Notes: generated from the sequence alone by a model not told the origin. A stretch of DNA of 9,440 nt from Clostridiales bacterium (GCA_003537755.1 DPQS01000075.1:40989-50428), one strand, 5' to 3'. Positions 1-6,760 are shown, numbered from the stretch's first letter. A program made the numbers and translations.

Positions 1-302
1 AGATAATCGTCCGCTCCGGCATCCAGCGCGTCGATTTTATCCTTATCTTCGGCGCGGGCGCTTATTACGATAATCGGCATTTCCGACCAAGTGCGTATTT
101 TTCCGATAACGTCCACGCCGTCAATATCCGGCAAGCCCAAATCGAGCAGAACAATGTCCGGATTACGAGAAGACGCTTGCATAACGGCGCTTTCTCCGTT
201 CGTTGCGGTAATAAAATCGTAACCGTGCGTTTTCAAAGTCGTTCCGATAAGGTTACGGACAGGCGCGTCGTCTTCCACAACTAAAATCAGTAAGTTATTC
301 AT
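1..302 (-). CDS. kdpE: KdpE-like response regulator, N-terminal receiver domain (partial, cut by window edge)
   Basis: This is the first 100 codons of a response regulator, reading MNNLLILVVEDDAPVRNL at its start. The receiver domain shows the acidic pair E10/D11/D12, the phospho-acceptor D54 in the LLDLGLPDIDG block, and S81 in PIIVISAR. The conserved Lys and the DNA-binding winged helix expected of the OmpR/KdpE family lie outside the window. The start at 302 is well supported: GGAGGTG at 310-316 lies 7 bases upstream, inside the end of kdpD. The gene overlaps kdpD by 8 bases, which implies translational coupling to its kinase. The KdpE assignment rests on the receiver sequence and its kdpD partner. 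The likely targets are potassium uptake genes, probably the ktr genes upstream in the same run (inference). Confidence 0.9.
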   Translation of the reverse strand, partial: MNNLLILVVEDDAPVRNLIGTTLKTHGYDFITATNGESAVMQASSRNPDIVLLDLGLPDIDGVDVIGKIRTWSEMPIIVISARAEDKDKIDALDAGADDY

Positions 303-2253
303 GAACTTCCACCTCCCCGACGGGCAATGTAAAGGTAAATATCGCGCCGTGCGGAACGTTGTCGGTTATCGATATTTCTCCGCCGTGTGCGTTTATGATG
401 GATTTACACAACGAAAGTCCCAAGCCGATACTGCGGCGGCTGTCGGCAATTTTGTTTGCGCCTGTATAAAACATATCGAACACACGCGATTTTTGTTCGT
501 CCGCAATGCCGTCTCCGTTGTCCGCCACGCTTACGGAAACCATGTTTCCGTCTCTTTTTGCCGTAATCGTAATTTGCGAATCGGACGGCGTGTATTTAAC
601 AGCGTTGTCCAAAAGGTTGATTAAGACCTGTACGATAAGCCGAGCGTCCATTTTTGCAAGCAGCAAGTCGTCCGGCTGTATTACGGTAATTTTTTGGTTT
701 TCGCTTTTTTTATGAACATGTTTCAACGCCTCGGTTATGACGTCGCCGACCAGTTCCGTCGTCAGATTTATGTTCATTTTGCCTTCTTCAAGGCGCGTTA
801 CCGCAAGCAGATTTTCAACCAGGTTGATTAGCCAGAGCGAATCGTCGTAAATATCTTCGTATATTTGTTTTTTTGTCGCGTCGTCAATATCATTCCCGTT
901 TGAAATCAGATTACTCGCATTACCGGAAATAGACGTAAGCGGCGTACGAAGATCATGCGATATGGAACGGAGCAGGTTTGCGCGCAATTGCTCGTTTTTG
1001 ACTAAAACGGCGGCGCGTTCTCTTTCCTTGGCGTTTATGATTCCGTCAATTGCTATTGCGCATTCGCCGATAACGGACACCACAATGCTTTCGTTAAAGG
1101 AATCAATCGGTTTTTCTCCGACAAAAATGCCTATTGCTCCGTAGTTTTTGCCGTTTTTGCATATCGGGAAAAACGTATAGTCGCTTTCGGGACAAATATC
1201 CGTTCCTTTCCCTTCTTTTACGTTGTTTTGCGTTACTTGCCAAGCAATTTTCTCGCAGTCGGGCGATATATCGGCGTCGGGGCTTTCAGACTGCGAAGCA
1301 TGAACTTTTTGCGCCCTTTCGTTAAATACAATTACATTTCGGCTTAACAATTTTTCCAATTGATTGGCCGTAACCCGAAATATTTCCGTTTCGTCGGACG
1401 CTTTCTGAATCAACCGGTTCGCGTCGAACAGAATTTTTGTTCTGTATGCCGTTTGCGTTGCCTGCCGTTCCCGAGTTTTCAGTTTTTCGGTTGTTCCGCC
1501 TATGATGAGAGACGCCGCAAGCATAATTACGAATGTGACAGGGTAGCCACTTCCGTATGCAAGAAACGAAAATTTCGGTTCGGTAAACAGAAAATTGAAA
1601 ACCAGCACGCTCGCAACGGACGAAAGAACCCAACAGATTTTGCTTTTTGTCAGTATAGCGGTAATCAGAACGCCCAGCATATAAGTCGTAATGATATTCG
1701 CTTCGGTAAAACCGAGGCTTGAAAAAAGATACCCGAGTAAAGTCGAAAGTAACAGTAAAGCCGTTGAAACCGCCAATTCTTTGAGTATTTTTACAAAATG
1801 CGGTTTTTCAAAAAGTTTTTTCTTTCCTTTTTCTACAACGGCATCGCTGTCGGGAATGATATGTATATCGACATTGGGAGCAAGCGATATCAATTTTTCG
1901 GTTAAAGTCGTCTTGCCTATAAATTTTCGCTTACCGACAACGGTTCTGCCGATTACTATTTTCGTAACGCCGGAAAGACGAGCGTATTCCGCAATCTGAA
2001 AAGCAATGTCGTTCCCGCATACGGTAACTATCGACGCGCCGTTTGTTTCGGCAAAGCGGGTATTTGCAAGTAACCGCTCCGCGTCTTCCGTTGTCATAGA
2101 TTCAGACGCTGGAGTTTTTACATATAATGCGGAAAAAGTCGCATTGAACGCCTTTGCCATGGCTGCCGCCGTCTGAATTATTTTCGGATTTGAAGGCGCG
2201 GAAGACAAACAAACCAAAATGTGTTCTTTGTCGTTTTTATGCTGCTTCACCAT
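295..2253 (-). CDS. kdpD: KdpD-like sensor histidine kinase lacking the N-terminal KdpD domain
   Basis: This is a 652-residue membrane histidine kinase. In order it has a universal stress protein (USP) domain (about 10-135), four membrane segments (about 159-178, 184-202, 206-224, 239-254; the DUF4118 region), a GAF-like domain (about 275-405), the HisKA H-box ISHDLRTPLTS with H433, and an HATPase domain with N546/N550 in the N box, DNGDGI (578-583) and GLGL (610-613 region). E. coli KdpD has about 890 residues. The missing part is the N-terminal Walker-containing KdpD domain, and a stop codon upstream in frame shows it is not simply mis-started. The USP domain carries S17-S18-A19 followed 20 residues later by FSALY (40-44), close to the c-di-AMP motif reported for S. 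aureus KdpD. It sits downstream of ktr genes and overlaps kdpE. It probably senses K+ limitation, turgor or c-di-AMP and phosphorylates KdpE (inference). Confidence 0.92.
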   Translation of the reverse strand: MVKQHKNDKEHILVCLSSAPSNPKIIQTAAAMAKAFNATFSALYVKTPASESMTTEDAERLLANTRFAETNGASIVTVCGNDIAFQIAEYARLSGVTKIVIGRTVVGKRKFIGKTTLTEKLISLAPNVDIHIIPDSDAVVEKGKKKLFEKPHFVKILKELAVSTALLLLSTLLGYLFSSLGFTEANIITTYMLGVLITAILTKSKICWVLSSVASVLVFNFLFTEPKFSFLAYGSGYPVTFVIMLAASLIIGGTTEKLKTRERQATQTAYRTKILFDANRLIQKASDETEIFRVTANQLEKLLSRNVIVFNERAQKVHASQSESPDADISPDCEKIAWQVTQNNVKEGKGTDICPESDYTFFPICKNGKNYGAIGIFVGEKPIDSFNESIVVSVIGECAIAIDGIINAKERERAAVLVKNEQLRANLLRSISHDLRTPLTSISGNASNLISNGNDIDDATKKQIYEDIYDDSLWLINLVENLLAVTRLEEGKMNINLTTELVGDVITEALKHVHKKSENQKITVIQPDDLLLAKMDARLIVQVLINLLDNAVKYTPSDSQITITAKRDGNMVSVSVADNGDGIADEQKSRVFDMFYTGANKIADSRRSIGLGLSLCKSIINAHGGEISITDNVPHGAIFTFTLPVGEVEVHE

Positions 2254-2268
2254 TCGGTTAATCCGTAT

Positions 2269-2274
2269 CTCCTT
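2269..2274 (-). promoter_or_regulatory. Ribosome binding site of kdpD with unusually long spacing
   Basis: AAGGAG is a good Shine-Dalgarno match but lies 15 bases before the ATG at 2253, well beyond the usual 5-9. The in-frame ATT codon three codons upstream of the ATG would be at 6 bases, so a rare ATT start, or weak translation from the ATG, is possible. No other ATG/GTG/TTG start is available between the motif and the annotated start. Confidence 0.5.
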
Positions 2275-2291
2275 CGTTTTATATTTCCTGT

Positions 2292-2300
2292 ATTATATCA
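2292..2300 (-). promoter_or_regulatory. Candidate internal promoter (extended -10) for kdpDE
   Basis: On the minus strand this reads TGATATAAT, which is an extended -10 element (TGnTATAAT) with a perfect hexamer. It lies in the 64-base gap between the small membrane gene and kdpD. No convincing -35 is seen, as extended -10 promoters often tolerate. Transcription would begin near 2285, giving a leader of about 32 bases. This could supply basal kinase and regulator independently of the ktr promoter. It is AT-rich intergenic sequence, so a chance match is possible. Confidence 0.35.
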
Positions 2301-2317
2301 TATTCTCCACACAAAAT

Positions 2318-2599
2318 CTACTTACGGCTCATGTAATCGGTTAAAACATTTGTGAATTCCCGATTTTCTTTGTCAAAGACTATAATTGCCGCTTTTTTAT
2401 GGCTTTTTTTGAATTTTTCAATACAGGTCATATTCTCATAATTTTCCGAATCAATGAATTCAAGCGGACTGCATTCTTTTTCTCGTTTCTTTTCAATTGC
2501 TTTTTTGTTTTCTTTCAAGAATACGTCAAGCCTTTTCATAATAAAAAAGCCAAAAACCATAACCGCCGCTACGGCAATGATAAGTATTACGTCTTCCAT
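2318..2599 (-). CDS. Unrecognised 93-residue single-pass membrane protein in the potassium operon
   Basis: I do not recognise this family. The protein has one strongly hydrophobic N-terminal segment (about 3-21, ILIIAVAAVMVFGFFIM), then a basic stretch rich in Lys and Glu (about 24-43, KENKKAIEKKREKE), then a soluble tail of about 50 residues with IIVFDKE near 72-78. The positive charges after the membrane segment suggest that the tail is cytoplasmic. It starts 24 bases after ktrA with a weak site (AAGGCG, 7-base spacing) and ends 64 bases before kdpD. Its position between the K+ channel subunits and the sensor kinase makes an accessory role for the channel or kinase plausible, but that is inference from context only. 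It is a real gene rather than a shadow: it fills the only gap in an otherwise contiguous run, with a site and coding-like composition. Confidence 0.75.
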   Translation of the reverse strand: MEDVILIIAVAAVMVFGFFIMKRLDVFLKENKKAIEKKREKECSPLEFIDSENYENMTCIEKFKKSHKKAAIIVFDKENREFTNVLTDYMSRK

Positions 2600-2623
2600 A
2601 AAAGTCGCCTTGTTTTACAGTGG

Positions 2624-3277
2624 TTAAATATCGAAGCATTTCCTCATTGCCTTAAAATCCCCGAGAACCAAAAGCGTTTCGTCTCCTGAAAGAACAGTGT
2701 CGGCGGTAACAACCGCATTGATTTTTCCGCCTTTCTTCGTGGCAATGATATTTACGTTGTATTTTCTGCGAATATCGATTTCTACAACGGATTTTCCCAC
2801 CCATGCCGACGGAACGGAAACTTCGGATATCGAGCAGGAATCACCGAGTTCTATATAATCGAGAACGTGGTCGGAACTGTAACGGATTGCAGCCCATGTG
2901 GCAAGCTGTTTTTCGGGATAAATAATTTCATCCGCGCCGTTACGCAAAAGAAATTTTGCCTGCACGTCCTGTTCGGCACGCGACACAACCTTTTGCGCAC
3001 CCAATTCTTTCAACAAACAGGTAGTTTCAAGAGAACTTTGAAAGTTACCGCCGATAGTTACAATACACACATCGTAGTTTTTTACACCGAGCGATTTCAG
3101 CAACTCTTCGTTTGTGCTGTCACCGATTTGTCCGTTAGTCACATAAGGCATAACGTCGTTAATTCTTTCTTCGTTTTCGTCCACCGCCATGATTTCGTGT
3201 CCCAATTCGTGTAGTTTCATTGCGATGTATTTTCCGAAACGTCCGAGACCTATCAATAAAACAGATTTTGTTTTCAT
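2624..3277 (-). CDS. ktrA: KtrA/TrkA-type RCK gating subunit of the potassium channel
   Basis: This is a 217-residue cytoplasmic regulatory subunit with a single RCK_N plus RCK_C pair, the size of KtrA, not the doubled TrkA of E. coli. The Rossmann nucleotide motif GLGRFG (10-15) is followed by acidic D33 at the end of the second strand, GDST (52-55), and VVSRAE (97-102). The RCK_C domain spans about 135-217 and includes RRKYNVNII (170-178), the region near which S. aureus KtrA binds c-di-AMP (inference by analogy). KtrA rings bind ATP/ADP or NAD(H) and gate the KtrB pore. The start at 3277 has a strong AAGGAGG at 3286-3292 with 8-base spacing. It lies 29 bases downstream of its channel gene, as expected for one operon. 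The trkA name is an equally common label. Confidence 0.93.
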   Translation of the reverse strand: MKTKSVLLIGLGRFGKYIAMKLHELGHEIMAVDENEERINDVMPYVTNGQIGDSTNEELLKSLGVKNYDVCIVTIGGNFQSSLETTCLLKELGAQKVVSRAEQDVQAKFLLRNGADEIIYPEKQLATWAAIRYSSDHVLDYIELGDSCSISEVSVPSAWVGKSVVEIDIRRKYNVNIIATKKGGKINAVVTADTVLSGDETLLVLGDFKAMRKCFDI

Positions 3278-3306
3278 ATATAAAACCTCCTTAGACTATA
3301 AAAACC

Positions 3307-4635
3307 TCAACCGACAGCGATCGTATCCGTCGGTAACTTTGCCGCTTGATTTTTGTTTGCGCCGAACGTGGCATATATCAACGTCAATCCGCCGACGCGC
3401 CCGAAAAACATAGATAAAATCAAAATCAGTTTTGATGCAATTCCGAGCGTCGGCGTAATTCCGAGCGTAAGTCCTACCGTAGCGACGGCGGAAGCCGTTT
3501 CGTAAAGACAGGACGTAATAGGCAAATTTTCAATCGCGCTTATAGCCATTCCGCCAAATAAAAACAGGGTTACGTACATTATAAATATCGCCGAAGCCGT
3601 CTTGACCGTTTCATCGTCGACGCGCCGTTTCATAAGTTCCGCATTGTCTTTTTTTCTGAATACCGAAAAAGCGGAAGAAAATAAAACCGCTATCGTCGTC
3701 GTTTTCATACCGCCTGCCGTCGAACCGGGAGAGCCGCCTATCAACATAAGAATAATCATCAGGTACAATCCCGTATCGCTGATCGCCGTAAGATCTACCG
3801 TATTAAACCCTGCCGTCCTCGGCGTTACCGATTGAAACAAAGACGCAAGTATCCGCTTACCGACAGGTAAATCGGCGAACTCGAAAAAGAAGAAGTATAT
3901 CGCGGGCAAAACAATAAGCGCGGCGGTTACAATCAACACCACTTTGCTTTGCGTGCGATATTCTTTTATTCGCCACTTGTGTTTGCAAACGTCCTCCCAT
4001 ACCAAAAAACCGATGCCGCCGACAATAATCAGCAACATAATCGTAATATTGATGACGGGTTGCGCCGAATAGCGCGTGATAGAAGTAAATTCGCCGCTTT
4101 TCGTCCCCATTATATCAAACCCTGCATTGCAGAACGCCGACACAGAATGGAAAATCGACAGCCAGATGCCTTCGGCACCGTAATCGATGCAAAATACGGG
4201 CATCATAACAAGCGCGCCGATAAGTTCAATCAAAAATATACCCTTGATAATAAATCCGGTCAGGCGGACTATGCCGCTCACGTTTGGCGCAGAAATTGCA
4301 TTTTTCATCGTTTCGCGGCTGAACAGTCCGATTTTTTTGCCTGAAATAACGGCAACAGACACGGCAATGGTAACGACGCCCATACCGCCGATTTGAATCA
4401 ACAATAATATGACGATTTGCCCGAATATCGTCCAGTGCGTTGCCGTATCGAATACGACGAGTCCCGTTACGCACACGGCAGACGTCGAGGTAAAAAGAGC
4501 GTCGATAAACGATGTCCATTCGTGAGTTTTTGAAGAAATCGGCAAGGCAAGTAAAAATGCGCCAAGCAAAATAACTCCCGCGAAGCCTAGTAGTATTATC
4601 TGAAAGGATGACAACTTCCTTTTTAGTATTTCCAT
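3307..4635 (-). CDS. ktrB: KtrB/TrkH-type potassium channel subunit
   Basis: This is a 442-residue membrane K+ translocating subunit, matching KtrB length more than TrkH (about 480). The four pore-loop repeats of the SKT superfamily are all present: TSAVCVTGL (filter glycine G58), VSAFCNAGF (G172), VTPRTAGF (G276) and ASAVATVGL (G388). The intramembrane gating loop after the third repeat is seen as IGGSPGSTAGGMKTTT (299-314). About eight membrane segments surround these. It imports K+ (probably with Na+ or by electrochemical gradient) under control of the RCK subunit encoded immediately downstream. The start at 4635 is preceded by AGAGG at 4643-4647 with 7-base spacing. It is the first gene of the run, about 50 bases after the candidate -10. 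No filter glycine or gating residue appears lost, so the channel is probably functional. Confidence 0.94.
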   Translation of the reverse strand: MEILKRKLSSFQIILLGFAGVILLGAFLLALPISSKTHEWTSFIDALFTSTSAVCVTGLVVFDTATHWTIFGQIVILLLIQIGGMGVVTIAVSVAVISGKKIGLFSRETMKNAISAPNVSGIVRLTGFIIKGIFLIELIGALVMMPVFCIDYGAEGIWLSIFHSVSAFCNAGFDIMGTKSGEFTSITRYSAQPVINITIMLLIIVGGIGFLVWEDVCKHKWRIKEYRTQSKVVLIVTAALIVLPAIYFFFFEFADLPVGKRILASLFQSVTPRTAGFNTVDLTAISDTGLYLMIILMLIGGSPGSTAGGMKTTTIAVLFSSAFSVFRKKDNAELMKRRVDDETVKTASAIFIMYVTLFLFGGMAISAIENLPITSCLYETASAVATVGLTLGITPTLGIASKLILILSMFFGRVGGLTLIYATFGANKNQAAKLPTDTIAVG

Positions 4636-4693
4636 GCAAAAACCTCTATTCCTTTTATCTGTATTATGGTATTATCTTTTCCATAAAGATCGC

Positions 4694-4699
4694 ATTATA
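4694..4699 (-). promoter_or_regulatory. Candidate -10 element of the ktr-kdpDE operon promoter
   Basis: The minus strand has a perfect TATAAT. Transcription would start near 4687, leaving a leader of about 50 bases to the ktrB start. The hexamer at the -35 position (TCTTAA with 16-base spacing) is a poor match, which would fit an activator-dependent promoter. The leader is short and AT-rich and leaves no room for a ydaO-type c-di-AMP riboswitch. Confidence 0.5.
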
Positions 4700-4721
4700 G
4701 TTGTTGCGAAAAATATTAAGA

Positions 4722-4748
4722 TTGTATAAAGATTACAAGCAGTATAAA
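4722..4748 (-). promoter_or_regulatory. Direct repeat of TTTATAC and overlapping inverted repeat; candidate activator (KdpE-type) site
   Basis: The minus strand has TTTATAC at 4742-4748 and again at 4724-4730, 18 bases apart start to start, at about -37 to -61 from the predicted start of transcription. The second copy overlaps an inverted repeat TTGTA-N7-TACAA (4722-4738). The E. coli KdpE operator, as I recall it, contains T-rich half-sites of the TTTATAC/TTTACAC type in a similar upstream position. Spacing differs, so the link is inference. The repeats sit next to a poor -35, as expected for an activator site. Confidence 0.4.
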
Positions 4749-4765
4749 TCCGTCTTTTTTATAAT

Positions 4766-4796
4766 AAAAAGCCCACGGTTTGTCCGGGGGCTTTTT
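4766..4796 (-). terminator. Rho-independent terminator after the GH13 gene (bidirectional in form)
   Basis: The arms AAAAAGCCC and GGGCTTTTT form a 9-bp stem that continues, after one A-G mismatch, with three more G-C pairs and a short T/G loop. On the minus strand the T tract reads TTTTTATTATAAAA. It lies 90 bases beyond the glucosidase stop and just upstream of the ktr promoter, separating the two transcription units. The A/T symmetry would also allow termination of plus-strand transcripts. Confidence 0.85.
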
Positions 4797-4885
4797 GTTA
4801 TGGCTTGAAGGCGCAATTTTATAATCGGATCACTTCAAAACCAATCGAGCCGCTTTTAATATTTAATTGAAAACCACAGGTAACT

Positions 4886-6502
4886 CTATTTTACCTTATA
4901 TATTCTTATTTCATACGGGTTAAACACGTTGTCGAAAGTCTCTGCGTTAAGGTTGCCGGTACTGTAATTGCACAAAAGCACTTCGGCTTTTGTTTTTGTG
5001 ATACAGTCGGGAAGAGAGATTGTGTTTTGTTTTTCAAAATTGACGGCAACGATTATTTTGTCTTGACCGAGTTGCCTTTCATAGACAAAACAGCCGTCGC
5101 TTAAAGTTAAGTCTTTGAACGTTCCGTATTTTATCGTATTGCTTGAGTTTCTCAATTCAAGCACTTTTTTATAAAATCCGAAAATCGATTTGTTTGATTT
5201 CTTGTCTTTTTCAAGGTTGATTTCGTCAGCCCTCGACGGCATGGTAAGCCACGGCGTTCCGTTTGTAAAACCATGGGTGTTTTTTTCTTCAGTCCAGGCA
5301 AGCGGACGGCGAGTATTGTCGCGACTGCCGTAATTTATTTCGTCGATTAGTTGACTTAAAGGCTTTTTGTAGACGTTTTCTTTATAGTAATTCAAAGTTT
5401 CAACGTCGTTAAAAAAGGAAATGTCGTCGTAACAGGAGTTTGCCGAACCGAATTCTTGCCCTTGATAAATGAAGGGAATGCCTTTTAATAGATAAAACAT
5501 TCCACAGTATGCCGTGGCGCACTCATACCGCAGGTCTTTATCGTTGCCGAGTCGTGAAATGTAAAAAGGCTGGTCGTGATTGTCGGTAAACAAAATGTAC
5601 AACAAGTCGTGTTCGGCAGTGAAGTTTTGCCACTTCACAAGGATGTTTTTAATGTCGTCACCCGTGTACGGCGCAGGGGTATACTTGCCCGAACGCCCCA
5701 GGTTTATATGCTCGAATTGAAAAACCGACTTCAATTCGTCGCGGTTTTTTCCGCAAATATCGCAAATACTTTTTACGTCGGACTGACATTCTCCCACGGT
5801 AAACACGTGTTTTACTTTTTCGCGCCCGAATAATTGTCTGATATATTCGTGAAGGTGCGGACCGTTAAGCATTTTGTTTTGCTTGAAATCTTTTGAAATG
5901 AAGTCAAGCACGTCGCACCTGAACCCATCAACGCCAAGGTCAACCCAAAAATCGACTATGTCGCAACATTCTTGCCTTACTTTGGGGTTCTCCCAATTTA
6001 AGTCGGGTTGTTGAACGGCGAAAGAGTGCAGATAATATTCGTTTGTCGGCTCGTTGTACTCCCACGCACTACCGCCGAAACAAGCCGTCCAATCGGTAAG
6101 CGGTTTGTCTGCCCAGATGTAATAATCGTGATAGGGGTTATCTTTCGATAAACGCGCTTGTTGAAACCAAAAATGCTGTGACGAGGTATGGTTTACAACC
6201 AGGTCCATAATTATTTTTATGCCGTTTGAGTGAAGTTCGGCAGCCAAACTTTTCCAATCGCTTAAAGTACCGAATTCGTCCATTATGTCGCGGTAATCAG
6301 AAATGTCGTAGCCGTTGTCGTAGTTGGGACTTTTATAACAAGGGCATATCCAGACTGCGTTTATTCCAAGTTCTTTAAGGTGTGGAATTTTTTGTTTAAT
6401 TCCGTTTAAGTCTCCTATTCCGTCACTGTTTGAATCGAAAAAACTTCTGGGATAAATCTGATACACTACAAGGTTTAAGTAATCTTGATTTTGATCTGAC
6501 AT
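4886..6502 (-). CDS. GH13 alpha-glucosidase, probable oligo-1,6-glucosidase type (GH13_31-like)
   Basis: This is a 538-residue cytoplasmic glycoside hydrolase without a signal peptide. The (beta/alpha)8 barrel shows all GH13 regions: DLVVNH (100-105), GFRCDV with nucleophile D197, VGEC with acid/base E238, and DNHD with transition-state D310. The Ca2+ loop DSNSDGIGD (23-31) and the HTSSQHFWF...YHDYYIW segment are typical of oligo-1,6-glucosidases. V198 after the nucleophile favours alpha-1,6 linkages, where alpha-1,4-specific maltases have Ala or Thr. It likely hydrolyses isomaltose, panose or short dextrin branches to glucose; dextran glucosidase or trehalose-6-phosphate hydrolase are alternatives. 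The usual ARTPMQW block is changed to TRRPLAW (397-403). I place the start at 6502 because AGGTG lies at 6507-6511 and the protein then begins at the barrel. The open frame extends 40 codons further up, through the operator. It is monocistronic, with its own promoter and terminator. Confidence 0.92.
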   Translation of the reverse strand: MSDQNQDYLNLVVYQIYPRSFFDSNSDGIGDLNGIKQKIPHLKELGINAVWICPCYKSPNYDNGYDISDYRDIMDEFGTLSDWKSLAAELHSNGIKIIMDLVVNHTSSQHFWFQQARLSKDNPYHDYYIWADKPLTDWTACFGGSAWEYNEPTNEYYLHSFAVQQPDLNWENPKVRQECCDIVDFWVDLGVDGFRCDVLDFISKDFKQNKMLNGPHLHEYIRQLFGREKVKHVFTVGECQSDVKSICDICGKNRDELKSVFQFEHINLGRSGKYTPAPYTGDDIKNILVKWQNFTAEHDLLYILFTDNHDQPFYISRLGNDKDLRYECATAYCGMFYLLKGIPFIYQGQEFGSANSCYDDISFFNDVETLNYYKENVYKKPLSQLIDEINYGSRDNTRRPLAWTEEKNTHGFTNGTPWLTMPSRADEINLEKDKKSNKSIFGFYKKVLELRNSSNTIKYGTFKDLTLSDGCFVYERQLGQDKIIVAVNFEKQNTISLPDCITKTKAEVLLCNYSTGNLNAETFDNVFNPYEIRIYKVK

Positions 6503-6506
6503 TTTG

Positions 6507-6512
6507 CACCTG
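6507..6512 (-). promoter_or_regulatory. Ribosome binding site that sets the GH13 start
   Basis: The minus strand has CAGGTG, with AGG 6 bases before the ATG at 6502. The alternative ATG at 6622 would lie inside the operator palindrome, and the extra 40 residues (rich in Lys, Phe and Asn) do not resemble any GH13 N-terminus. Confidence 0.65.
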
Positions 6513-6608
6513 CCGTTTAAGTGTTTATTAAATGCATTAAATTGTTTGTTAAATGTTTGTATTGCTTTTTGTAAAAAAAACCTGCAAAACTTCGCCATGC
6601 CGTGCGTT

Positions 6609-6630
6609 TTTGCGCAACGCATTGCGCAAA
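6609..6630. promoter_or_regulatory. Perfect palindrome, LacI-family-like operator for the GH13 gene
   Basis: The site is TTTGCGCAA-N4-TTGCGCAAA with 9-base perfect arms. Each arm contains the self-palindrome TTGCGCAA, so two such octamers stand 12 bases apart. It sits about 28-49 bases downstream of the predicted transcription start, where a bound repressor would block elongation. TTGCGCAA-rich palindromes are typical of LacI-family sugar regulators (known for MalR-like proteins). Which repressor binds is not visible here. Confidence 0.7.
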
Positions 6631-6663
6631 CTACGCCGCAGACTAACTTTGAAACTAAAAATC

Positions 6664-6692
6664 ATTATATACTAACCTGCTCTGTTTTGCAA
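6664..6692 (-). promoter_or_regulatory. Sigma-A-like promoter of the GH13 gene
   Basis: The minus strand has TTGCAA (-35, 6687-6692, four of six consensus bases), a 17-base spacer, and a perfect TATAAT (-10, 6664-6669). Transcription would start near 6657, giving a leader of about 155 bases that contains the operator. Confidence 0.75.
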
Positions 6693-6712
6693 GCAATAGG
6701 CTAAAATTCCAA

Positions 6713-6760
6713 CGGGAGAATCTCTCCCGGGCTAAAAGGAATGAGCCCGGTACAATACCG
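6713..6760. repeat. Chain of three overlapping hairpins; possible terminator of the surface-protein gene
   Basis: Three perfect inverted repeats follow each other: CGGGAGA-N3-TCTCCCG (6713-6729), CCGGGCT-N10-AGCCCGG (6727-6750) and CGGTA-N3-TACCG (6748-6760). Neighbouring arms share three bases, so adjacent hairpins are mutually exclusive. A further AGCCC at 6761-6765 could compete for the GGGCT arm. On the minus strand the last hairpin is followed by TTGGAATTTT, a weak T tract. It lies about 250 bases beyond the surface-protein stop and just upstream of the GH13 -35, so it may terminate or insulate. Confidence 0.5.

Noticed and set aside
4226..4639. 137-codon minus-strand frame overlapping ktrB
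   Set aside because: It is out of frame with the channel gene, which has all four pore motifs; the product is Arg/Tyr-rich without domains.
4636..4765. Possible c-di-AMP (ydaO) riboswitch upstream of the ktr genes
   Set aside because: ydaO riboswitches often precede ktr genes, but here the leader is about 50 AT-rich bases without the long conserved pseudoknotted fold.
6503..6622. Extra 40 N-terminal codons of the GH13 frame
   Set aside because: They would begin inside the operator palindrome, lack a ribosome binding site and do not resemble GH13 N-termini; the ATG at 6502 has AGGTG at proper distance.
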